In this document: positions 1 through 5,717 of the stretch, one piece after another | Layout of the letters: every line of letters starts with the position of its first letter | Numbering within the stretch: position 1 is the stretch's first letter | Origin: Pseudomonadota bacterium | Lineage (GTDB): Bacteria > Bdellovibrionota > Oligoflexia > Oligoflexales > Oligoflexaceae | Length of the DNA: 5,872 nt | Assembly (NCBI GenBank): GCA_029556045.1 | Contig: JAKQGS010000248.1 | Span: 1 to 5,872, forward strand | Reading direction: 5' to 3' | Notes under the pieces: model-generated | The model's database searches: none | Seen by the model: only the letters and a program-made list of their open reading frames with translations | What the model was told of the DNA's origin: nothing | Made by a program: the position numbers and the translations under genes

Positions 1-347
1 TCTACACGAAAATCCCCTATACCCGTGCAGAGCCTTTTCGGACCGCTGGTTGCCCGATGGCCCTGGCCACCGACTTTAATCCCGGGTCATGCAGGATCGA
101 AAATCTCCCGTTTGTGGCCACGCTGGGAGCCCTGCATTGCGGCATGACCGCCGCTGAGGCTCTGGCGGCAGTGACCATTGTACCGGCTTACAGCCTGCGT
201 CTGCATCACCGCAAGGGGGCGCTGGTTCCCGGCTTTGATGCGGATGTGGTGATTTACCGTGACTTGGACACCGTGGAAGAGTGGATCGCCGACATGGGGC
301 AGCATCAACCAGATATCGTGTTCGTGCGCGGGGAAGCCATCTCATGA
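1..347 (+). CDS. hutI: Imidazolonepropionase, C-terminal part (cut by left edge)
   Basis: The reading frame is open to the left edge (first full codon at position 3) and gives the last 114 residues of a protein that is normally about 400 long. HutI is a cytosolic metal-dependent amidohydrolase that opens the imidazolone ring to N-formimino-glutamate in histidine degradation. The recognisable signature is ATDFNPGS at fragment residues 22-29; its Asp (fragment residue 24) corresponds to the metal-binding Asp of the family. It is followed by the typical tail: a helix with GMTAAEAL, the stretch GALVPGFDADVVIY that closes the amidohydrolase fold, and a final strand DIVFVRGEAIS before TGA. The in-frame ATG at 57 is internal, not a start. 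No other hut gene is visible. Another amidohydrolase is possible in principle, but the ATDFNPGS motif together with the tail makes HutI the strong reading. Confidence 0.9.
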   Translation, partial: YTKIPYTRAEPFRTAGCPMALATDFNPGSCRIENLPFVATLGALHCGMTAAEALAAVTIVPAYSLRLHHRKGALVPGFDADVVIYRDLDTVEEWIADMGQHQPDIVFVRGEAIS

Positions 348-423
348 TTTGAAGTTGTTTGGGCGACGGATCGGCGAAGACAAGAAGGTCGAAGCGGTAT
401 AGAGGCGTCTTCAAGGAGAACAT
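348..423 (+). other. hutI-murF intergenic gap with murF ribosome binding site
   Basis: This is a 76 nt gap. AAGGAGAA at 413-420 lies five bases upstream of the murF ATG (counting from AGGAG) and fixes that start. A 6-bp inverted repeat (GAAGAC at 376-381, GTCTTC at 407-412) abuts the binding site, but its 25-nt loop makes it weak. I see no T-rich intrinsic terminator for hutI and no convincing promoter, so readthrough from hutI into murF is possible. Confidence 0.6.
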
Positions 424-1860
424 ATGCAAGGTATTGATCACCCGTTTATCCTGCAGTCCTGCAGCAAACTCCTTCGTTCAATCCCGGATGCCTCAGTGCA
501 GCCCTTCCGGGATATGTCCACGGATTCCCGCACCACCCAGCCGGGTGATCTGTTTGTGGCCATCAAAGGGGAATTAGCGGACGGGCATGACTTTATCGAA
601 AAGGCCATAGCGGCTGGTGCCCGGGCCGTCATGCTGGATCAGAGCGGGCGTATTCCCCAGAATTTCTGCGGGGCAGTATACCTTGTGAATGATTCCCTGG
701 CGGCGCTGCGGGCGATGACCCGACTTTGGCGTCAATCCCTGAAACTTCCTGTCATCGGTGTGGCCGGCAGCGTTGGCAAAACCACCGTAAAAGACATGAT
801 TGCCGCCATCCTCAAGGGGCGATTTGCTCAGGTTCTGAATACCGAACAAAGCCAAAACGGGTTTTTGGGTATTCCCATGACCCTTGCCCGCATGGAGTCC
901 TCCACCGATGTGGCGGTCATCGAAATCGGCATCGACGAGCCCCATGCCATGGCACAGCACTGGGATGTGGTGCAGCCTGATATCGCCATTCTGACCGCCA
1001 TTGGTCCGGAGCACCTCGAAGGACTCGGGTCCATGGAAACCGTGGTGCAGGAGGAATCCCTGAGCCTCTCTCTCACCACCGATCGTGGCGGACGGAGCAT
1101 TATCAATTGGGAAGATCCCCTGATCGCGGGATTTGCCGAAAAATTGCCGTCGGAGCAATGCTTTAGTTACGCGATGGATCCAGTTCGCATTCCGGCTGGT
1201 TTCCGCAGCGGTGCCCGCAATCTGACGGGTAGCCTGACCGCAGACGGATCCTCCCTGATATTAAAGGGCTGTGGTCTCGACGGCCATACCATGCCTCTGC
1301 TGATGCCGGGACGCCACAATGCCATCAATCAATTGGGAGCCATCACGGTATGCCGGGCCCTTGGCTTGACCTGGGAGGAAATTCTCAAAGGGGCGGCGCA
1401 ATTTCAGGCATCACCCGGACGTTCGGCCCGTTGGGAAAATGGCCGCGGATTGACGGTGATCCGGGATTATTACAATGCCAATCCCACTTCCATGGTCGCG
1501 GCCTTTGATCTCGTTAATGATGAAAAAAGGCGCCGCCCCGACGCGCAGCTCATCATATGCCTTGGGGACATGCTGGAGTTGGGAAGTGGTGAGGAGGCCT
1601 TTCATCGGCAATTGGCGGCAGAAATCATAAACCGGCCAATCGATCAGGTCCTATGCCTCGGCCCCCGCATGAAATGGCTGGTGGATGAATTAAAAAAGCT
1701 GAGCGACGCCAAAGCTGTGAAGTGGTTTGAAAGCCATGAGGCCATGGGGACATTTCTGCGCCCGCAATTGCAGCAGCCCGCAATCCTTTTGCTCAAAGGG
1801 TCACGGGGTATGCGTATGGAAAAGGTTTGGGAGAAGATTGAGCGGGATTTGTCTCAATAG
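424..1860 (+). CDS. murF: UDP-N-acetylmuramoyl-tripeptide--D-alanyl-D-alanine ligase (MurF), divergent
   Basis: MurF is the cytosolic ATP-dependent ligase that adds D-Ala-D-Ala to the UDP-MurNAc tripeptide, the last cytoplasmic step in building the peptidoglycan stem peptide. The protein has 478 residues, near the usual 450-480. N-terminal uridine-binding domain: STDSRTTQPGDLFVAIKGE (about 32-50) then DGHDFI. Central ATPase domain: P-loop GVAGSVGKTTVKD (112-124), Mg-binding Glu in VIEIG (Glu167), GPEHLEGLGS with His197. C-terminal domain: GRHNAINQ (296-303), PGRSARWE (331-338), DYYNANPTSM (348-357), LGDMLELG (380-387), LKGSRGMRME (457-466). Oddities: the lysine carbamylated in most Mur ligases aligns with Glu211 in VVQEES; the NNxxGxP segment reads NGFLGIP (145-151); the usual GEI after ExGA reads HAM (174-176). 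It stands alone, away from any mur/fts cluster. A paralogous Mur ligase with another amino acid substrate is the main alternative. Confidence 0.86.
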   Translation: MQGIDHPFILQSCSKLLRSIPDASVQPFRDMSTDSRTTQPGDLFVAIKGELADGHDFIEKAIAAGARAVMLDQSGRIPQNFCGAVYLVNDSLAALRAMTRLWRQSLKLPVIGVAGSVGKTTVKDMIAAILKGRFAQVLNTEQSQNGFLGIPMTLARMESSTDVAVIEIGIDEPHAMAQHWDVVQPDIAILTAIGPEHLEGLGSMETVVQEESLSLSLTTDRGGRSIINWEDPLIAGFAEKLPSEQCFSYAMDPVRIPAGFRSGARNLTGSLTADGSSLILKGCGLDGHTMPLLMPGRHNAINQLGAITVCRALGLTWEEILKGAAQFQASPGRSARWENGRGLTVIRDYYNANPTSMVAAFDLVNDEKRRRPDAQLIICLGDMLELGSGEEAFHRQLAAEIINRPIDQVLCLGPRMKWLVDELKKLSDAKAVKWFESHEAMGTFLRPQLQQPAILLLKGSRGMRMEKVWEKIERDLSQ

Positions 1861-2330
1861 TGGATTTCGACGACGACGTATTCCTTGACCCCCTTGGGTC
1901 CGGTCACTTCCACCATGTCATCCATCCGCTTGCCAAGCAGGGCTTTGGCAAAGGGGGAACCGATGGAGATTTTATTGGCGGCGATATCCGCCTCTAAATC
2001 CCCCACTACCTGATAGGTTTTCTTTTCACCACTATCCTGATCTTCGACGGTCACCCGAGCGCCAAAACGCACCTGGTCCGGAGTCTGATCGGAAAAATCG
2101 ATGACTTTGGCCCGCGCCAGCTGATCATCCAAAAGCAGAATGCGGCCCTCGATGAAACTCTGTTTCTCCCGGGCAGCATGATACTCGGCATTTTCCCGCA
2201 AATCTCCATGAGCCCGGGCGGTGGCAATCTCCTCAATCACCTTGGGACGCTCGACGGTCTTCAGCTTCTGCAACTCGTTTTTCAACGCATCAAACCCTGC
2301 ACGGGTTAATGGGATTTCTTGCTCTGACAT
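1854..2330 (-). CDS. greA: Transcription elongation factor GreA
   Basis: GreA enters the secondary channel of RNA polymerase and stimulates cleavage of backtracked RNA, rescuing stalled complexes. At 158 residues the length is canonical. The N-terminal coiled coil (about 10-75) carries the family signature ARAHGDLRENAEYHAAREKQ (38-57), with the acidic tip residues Asp43 and Glu46 that correspond to the catalytic Asp41/Glu44 of E. coli. The C-terminal FKBP-like domain (about 80-158) includes the typical ISIGSPFAKALLGKRMDD stretch. AAGGAA upstream (AGGA at 2339-2342, 8 nt before the ATG) supports the start. It follows the FadL-like gene by only 28 nt without a terminator, and its stop end overlaps the murF stop by 7 bp, tail to tail. 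There are no unusual residues. Confidence 0.97.
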   Translation of the reverse strand: MSEQEIPLTRAGFDALKNELQKLKTVERPKVIEEIATARAHGDLRENAEYHAAREKQSFIEGRILLLDDQLARAKVIDFSDQTPDQVRFGARVTVEDQDSGEKKTYQVVGDLEADIAANKISIGSPFAKALLGKRMDDMVEVTGPKGVKEYVVVEIHY

Positions 2331-2358
2331 AACAGGATTCCTTTACAACATCACACTT

Positions 2359-3711
2359 TTAAAAACTATGGGTCGCCGAAAAGGCCACCGTAGTGGCAAA
2401 CGCCTCGACATCCTGGATTTTGGATGAATTCGAGATCTTCTGGGCCTCCCCTTTACCCATCTGAACAATGGAACCCAGGGCCACCTGGGAGTTAGGCTGT
2501 ACCCAAGCAAAAAACAGCGACATACCGGTATAATCCACATGATCCCGTTGGTTCAACTTACTTTTGGAAAGCTGCGGCCGTGCATCATTATTGGTAAATG
2601 CACCCACTCGCACCGGAACCGAAGGAGTTATATAATATTCCATGCCGCTTTGGAAGTTGGTAACCGCCTCGCGGTCATATTGGGCCACATCCCCTTTGGT
2701 TTCCCCATGCTGGGTGACATCAAAGGTCCATAGAAAACGTTGAGAGTGAAAATAAGCCACACCAAAGCGCATCTCGGAAGCCCATTCGATGGGTTCTTCG
2801 ACCTCGGCATCCACTAGGACCCGCCCGAGCTTGCCAGTGCCTTCTTCCACATGATTGCTATCCCGCACCACCGTCAATTCTCCATCCACATACCCAGAGG
2901 TTTGTTCGATGTTGTTTTCGAAATTTTGAGACACAGCCTGCGGGAATTTGAAGTTGGCCCCAAAAGAAAGTTTTTGCGAAGCCGCCCATTGAAATCCCAA
3001 AGATGGTTCAAAAGCACTGGATGTCAGCCGTTGGCGAATGTTCTGGGTCAGGATTCGATAGATATAGGATTCCTGACCGCTAGTGGTGGTTGTCGTCTTG
3101 TAGGATCCAGTTGTCCCGTCATAAACACGAGACACCACATCCTGATACTCCTGCGTCAACTCATCCACCGACAACCAAGCCAGCCCCAGACCGACCGAAA
3201 AACTGTTGGTGATCCGTTTGGCAACGGCGGCTCCCATACCGGTGGTGGCAGCCCGCAGGTTAACGGCCCGGTGAAAGCGCTCGATTCCTAAATTGGAGGC
3301 GATGATGGTGTCATCCTGATCCTTTAGCTCAGAATCCCGCGAAAAAATACCAAAAGCAAACACCAGCCCCGGGGAGATGTTATCGAGTTTCTGAAGACCA
3401 CCAAAGAAAGGGGCCAAACTACCGGCGCTGTTTTCCGTAAAATCCTCAGAGCCGATGGTCTTCTTGTAGGTGGCCTGCTTTTTATAAAAGGCGTTGGCAG
3501 AACCGGAAATATCGTTGCTCAGAGCAAATCCCAAGCCACCGGGGTTGTAGAAGACCCCCGATGCATCATCGGAGATACCGGCGTAGGCACCGGCCAAACC
3601 CATGGCCCGGTCTCCCAGGATCACGTTGTTATAGTGGAATTGATCCGCCCACGCGGGGATGCTCTGCAACAGCGCCAGTACTGCAATCCCTGATCTCATC
3701 CCTGATTTCAT
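2359..3711 (-). CDS. FadL/OmpP1-like outer-membrane beta-barrel protein
   Basis: This is a secreted 450-residue protein. A Sec signal peptide is clear: MKSGMRSG, then a hydrophobic run ending PAWA, with likely cleavage after Ala22. The mature N-terminus has GDRAMGLAGAYAGISDDA and then FYNPGGLG (33-61), the pattern typical of the FadL/OmpP1/TodX barrels and their PorV relatives. The rest alternates polar and hydrophobic residues in strand-like blocks, and the protein ends in Phe after a final strand (VAFSATHSF), the usual signal for barrel assembly. FadL relatives carry long-chain fatty acids or other hydrophobic molecules across the outer membrane; the cargo here cannot be told. The ATG at 3738 would add nine residues but has no good ribosome binding site, whereas 3711 has AAAGGAA. 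It lies between a protease gene (63 nt upstream) and greA (28 nt downstream). Confidence 0.82.
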   Translation of the reverse strand: MKSGMRSGIAVLALLQSIPAWADQFHYNNVILGDRAMGLAGAYAGISDDASGVFYNPGGLGFALSNDISGSANAFYKKQATYKKTIGSEDFTENSAGSLAPFFGGLQKLDNISPGLVFAFGIFSRDSELKDQDDTIIASNLGIERFHRAVNLRAATTGMGAAVAKRITNSFSVGLGLAWLSVDELTQEYQDVVSRVYDGTTGSYKTTTTTSGQESYIYRILTQNIRQRLTSSAFEPSLGFQWAASQKLSFGANFKFPQAVSQNFENNIEQTSGYVDGELTVVRDSNHVEEGTGKLGRVLVDAEVEEPIEWASEMRFGVAYFHSQRFLWTFDVTQHGETKGDVAQYDREAVTNFQSGMEYYITPSVPVRVGAFTNNDARPQLSKSKLNQRDHVDYTGMSLFFAWVQPNSQVALGSIVQMGKGEAQKISNSSKIQDVEAFATTVAFSATHSF

Positions 3712-3717
3712 GCGTCG

Positions 3718-3724
3718 TTCCTTT
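3718..3724 (-). promoter_or_regulatory. Ribosome binding site deciding the FadL-like start
   Basis: On the - strand this reads AAAGGAA; its AGGA core lies 7 nt upstream of the ATG at 3711. The upstream in-frame ATG at 3738 is preceded only by a weak CGGAT. The chosen start also places the signal peptide at the very N-terminus. Confidence 0.7.
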
Positions 3725-3774
3725 CGTAGAACATTCATGGATCCGTATTTCTTAGACTGTAGGCTGTCGTGTCC

Positions 3775-4863
3775 TCATGACTTTTCAGCCTTGCTTTTGT
3801 CGCCCTTTTGGGATTCCTTGGGAGGTGGCAGGTCATGCACGTATTTTTTAAAGCGGTCCTTGCCCAAGGTGCCGATAATCTGGTCAGCTTGCATAGCATC
3901 CAGGTTTTTCTTGATATTTTTAACGCGCTCGCTCACCGGCGGGTGAGTTTTTTCCAGGATCGTCTTGCCCTCGCCTTTAGAGGCCGGAGTATCCTCGCAT
4001 TTTCCACCCAATTTTTTACCCAAACGGGTTTCTTCGATGCGGCACAAGAATTTGATCATGGCCTTGGGATGATAGCCAGCGCTCACCGCGTATTTGACCC
4101 CCTCTTGGTCGGCTTCATATTCCAAATCCGCACCCAGTCCTTTTTCCATCAAGACCGACATACCGGCCTTGGCAGCAGCCAGGATGCTTAAACCAGAGGC
4201 TGATCCGGAGAGGTAGCGGGCAGCCAGGGCCCCCATTTCGGAATCTTCGGCACGGGGTCGCTGCCGACTGCGCAGCTCTGGCGAGAGTTTGGTATTAGCT
4301 TCTTCCGCTTCTTTGGCAGCCTTTTCCATGTCTTCCTTGGACATCTTACTGATCTTGTTAAACATGTGCTGCTTGCCCACGTGCGCGGCTTCGTGACCTA
4401 GGACCGCCGCCAGCTCTGCCTCATTGCGTGCATTACGCAGTGCCCCAAGAGTCACCAGAACATATCCGCCCGGGCAGGCAAATGCGTTGATCATGTCGGA
4501 ATTCAGAATTTCAAACATGTAACGCCGCTCAGGATTGTCGCTGTAGCTGGCCACATAGTTGCCAACCTGATTCACGTAGCCAACCAACTGTTCATCTTCG
4601 TAAGTGCCGTAGAATTGCAGCAAACGCCCCGCCATGTTGCGTCCGATATCCACTTCCGCCTGCAAGTCTGCCAGTTTCTTTTTCTCCTCTTCGCTGAGGT
4701 TGGCGGCAGCCGCTGCCGCGGCGCTTTTGACGCCGTCGTCGCCCTTGGCCTTTTTATCGTCTCTTTTTGTGGCGCAGCTTCCCAGCGTCACTCCCAGAAC
4801 GCAGAATCCCATCCATTGCACCAAAGTCCGCCCGAAGTTCAAACGCACATGCTTCATGCCCAT
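3775..4863 (-). CDS. M48-family zinc metalloprotease, lipoprotein (BepA/LoiP type)
   Basis: This is a 362-residue envelope protease. Residues 1-30 form a lipoprotein signal peptide with lipobox LGSC and acylated Cys30; the next residues are A-T, giving no Asp at +2, so by the E. coli rule an outer-membrane anchor is expected. A charged and poly-Ala linker (33-54) precedes the peptidase domain. Zinc ligands are visible: HEAAH at 157-161 (His157, Glu158, His161) and Glu248 in EYEAD (248-252). NAFACPGGYVLVT (about 126-138) is the usual substrate-side strand, and THPPVSERV (306-314) matches the loop that in BepA carries the regulatory His246. Family members degrade or help assemble outer-membrane proteins. 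Oddities: 87 residues from His161 to Glu248, with a Lys/Glu-rich insert, and a Lys-rich C-terminal tail. The frame opens at 4929, but no lipoprotein starts there. ATG 4863 (or 4857, two codons on) follows AAGGAAGAGGAA. Confidence 0.9.
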   Translation of the reverse strand: MGMKHVRLNFGRTLVQWMGFCVLGVTLGSCATKRDDKKAKGDDGVKSAAAAAAANLSEEEKKKLADLQAEVDIGRNMAGRLLQFYGTYEDEQLVGYVNQVGNYVASYSDNPERRYMFEILNSDMINAFACPGGYVLVTLGALRNARNEAELAAVLGHEAAHVGKQHMFNKISKMSKEDMEKAAKEAEEANTKLSPELRSRQRPRAEDSEMGALAARYLSGSASGLSILAAAKAGMSVLMEKGLGADLEYEADQEGVKYAVSAGYHPKAMIKFLCRIEETRLGKKLGGKCEDTPASKGEGKTILEKTHPPVSERVKNIKKNLDAMQADQIIGTLGKDRFKKYVHDLPPPKESQKGDKSKAEKS

Positions 4864-4866
4864 ATT

Positions 4867-4877
4867 TCCTCTTCCTT
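4867..4877 (-). promoter_or_regulatory. Ribosome binding site(s) of the M48 protease gene
   Basis: On the - strand this reads AAGGAAGAGGA, with two overlapping purine-rich cores. The distal AGGA (4873-4876) is 9 nt from the ATG at 4863, and the proximal AGGA (4867-4870) is 9 nt from the ATG at 4857. Either start is possible, and both put the lipoprotein signal at the N-terminus. The longer frame from 4929 has no such support. Confidence 0.6.
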
Positions 4878-4936
4878 GCGACAAATAAAAGCCAATGCTT
4901 CGCCAGTGGCCGCATAGGCTGCAGTGCACCTAAAAA

Positions 4937-4965
4937 ATGTTAGATCACTTCAAGTTTAGCTTAAA
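4937..4965 (-). promoter_or_regulatory. Candidate sigma70-type promoter for the protease gene
   Basis: On the - strand TTTAAG (4960-4965) and TAACAT (4937-4942) are separated by 17 nt. They match the consensus boxes at 3 and 4 of 6 positions. A promoter is expected here because the upstream gene is closed by a terminator, but the match is weak and made by eye. Confidence 0.25.
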
Positions 4966-4966
4966 C
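4954..4966. repeat. AT-rich palindrome, possible operator
   Basis: GTTTA-GCT-TAAAC is a perfect 5-bp inverted repeat around a 3-nt centre. It overlaps the candidate -35 box of the protease promoter, a position where a repressor site could sit. It is short enough to be chance. Confidence 0.3.
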
Positions 4967-4989
4967 GCTCCCGCCCCGACAGGGGGAGC
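4967..4989. repeat. GC-rich inverted repeat (hairpin)
   Basis: GCTCCC (4967-4972) pairs perfectly with GGGAGC (4984-4989); the loop contains further CCCC/GGGG that could re-pair. On the - strand no T-run follows it, so it is not itself a standard terminator. On the + strand it is followed by TAAAAAAAA, an A-run rather than a T-run. It lies directly next to the real terminator. Confidence 0.5.
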
Positions 4990-4990
4990 T

Positions 4991-5017
4991 AAAAAAAAGC
5001 CCCCTTTGTGAAAGGGG
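4991..5017 (-). terminator. Intrinsic terminator of the SH3-protein gene
   Basis: In the - strand transcript CCCCTTT-CAC-AAAGGGG forms a perfect 7-bp stem with a 3-nt loop (5017 to 5001), extendable by a wobble pair, followed by GC and eight T (4998 to 4991). This is a textbook rho-independent terminator, 41 nt past the SH3 gene stop. It uncouples that gene from the protease gene downstream. Confidence 0.9.
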
Positions 5018-5058
5018 AACTTTGTCCAAAAAAGAGAGTTTAATGCTGAGGTTGGGTA

Positions 5059-5619
5059 TTATTCCTCAGATTCCTGTCTTTTGCTCCTTTTCTCAGCGAG
5101 GTATTCCACCTCTTTCATCACTTCACTGCCAAAGGAGCTGAGACTCTTGTCCGATACCATCCGGTCTTCCATGGTAAAGACCATGCGAAAGTTAGGTTTA
5201 ACGTTGCCGGCAAACGAAGTTTCGCCGCTTTCATCCAGACCTCGCACACCCATCACCGCGGATCGACTGCGGGCAGCAGAAACTTCATCCGCCTTTTCAT
5301 CGCGACCATCCTGGGAAGCCTGTCGAATCGCTTTGGATAGGGAGGTATTTTGCGAATCCGCCTTGCGGGTTACCCCGAGTATCGATACAAATCCGTTTTT
5401 CCCATCGGGGGTTTTAACCTGCCAAAACATACCCTTACGTTCCGATGATTCAACCGCATCACCCTTTTTAAGAGTCATAAGGACCTTTGATCCTTTATCG
5501 GCGGTTTCTAGGACTTCCACCCCGTCTTTTTTGGCCTCCACACTGGCCCCCCAGAGGAGCGAAGCCCAAAGCCAGGCCTGAAGCCCTAACAGGATTCTAA
5601 AGTAATTGTTTTTATTCAT
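5059..5619 (-). CDS. Secreted bacterial SH3-domain protein
   Basis: A 186-residue exported protein. A Sec signal peptide spans about 1-29 (hydrophobic core LLGLQAWLWASLLWGA, likely cleavage after Ala29). Residues about 33-83 form one bacterial SH3 (SH3b) domain: the beginning VEVLETADKGSKVLMTLKKGD, the FWQV strand (65-68) and the closing DGKNGFVSILGV (72-83) follow the family pattern. SH3b domains commonly bind peptidoglycan or peptides. A polar linker follows, then a region at 121-178 with AVMGVRGLDE, GNVKPNF, MEDRMVS and a charged helix; I do not recognise it as a named domain. GGAAGGGAA about 9 nt upstream supports the start. An M48 protease gene lies next downstream on the same strand but beyond a terminator. 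The role is unknown; a periplasmic adaptor or protease partner is an inference from context. Confidence 0.8.
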   Translation of the reverse strand: MNKNNYFRILLGLQAWLWASLLWGASVEAKKDGVEVLETADKGSKVLMTLKKGDAVESSERKGMFWQVKTPDGKNGFVSILGVTRKADSQNTSLSKAIRQASQDGRDEKADEVSAARSRSAVMGVRGLDESGETSFAGNVKPNFRMVFTMEDRMVSDKSLSSFGSEVMKEVEYLAEKRSKRQESEE

Positions 5620-5717
5620 AAAAACATTCCCTTCCAGAGCGGGTAACCATAGACCCTAAATACGTCTTCTTTCTTTACATAAAAGCCTATCGGCCCATCT
5701 TGAAAAAACTTAAAACC
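5620..5717 (-). other. tyrS-SH3 gene intergenic gap
   Basis: This is a 98 nt AT-rich gap. It contains the ribosome binding site of the SH3 gene (GAAGGGAA, 5627-5634). The only stem near the tyrS stop is GCC-GATA-GGC before TTTT (5681-5694), too short to call a terminator. No convincing promoter was seen. Confidence 0.5.

Noticed and set aside
376..412. GAAGAC/GTCTTC inverted repeat before murF as a regulatory hairpin
   Set aside because: Six pairs around a 25-nt loop are easily expected by chance and no known leader type matches.
574..1158. 194-codon open frame on the - strand inside murF
   Set aside because: It lies fully antisense to a gene with well-conserved motifs, has no ribosome binding site I can see and gives a His/Pro/Gly-rich protein with no domain pattern.
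1887..1900. Hairpin GACCC-CCTT-GGGTC as a murF intrinsic terminator
   Set aside because: There is no T-run after it on either strand, and it encodes conserved GreA residues (TGPKG); kept only as a note in the overlap finding.
2851..3291. 146-codon open frame on the + strand opposite the FadL-like gene
   Set aside because: It is antisense to a clear barrel protein and has no recognisable features or start signal.
3808..4191. 127-codon open frame on the + strand opposite the M48 gene
   Set aside because: It is antisense to the protease catalytic region and its composition reflects that complement.
4864..4929. N-terminal extension of the M48 protein from the ATG at 4929
   Set aside because: The 22 added residues (with two Cys and polar residues) would bury the lipoprotein signal inside the protein; a good ribosome binding site lies just before 4863.
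5081..5581. 166-codon open frame on the + strand opposite the SH3 gene
   Set aside because: The - strand frame has a signal peptide, an SH3 domain and a terminator; the + frame product is low-complexity Ser/Arg/Thr-rich and looks like a shadow.
5681..5694. GCC-GATA-GGC-TTTT as a tyrS terminator
   Set aside because: The stem has only three Watson-Crick pairs, too weak to call.
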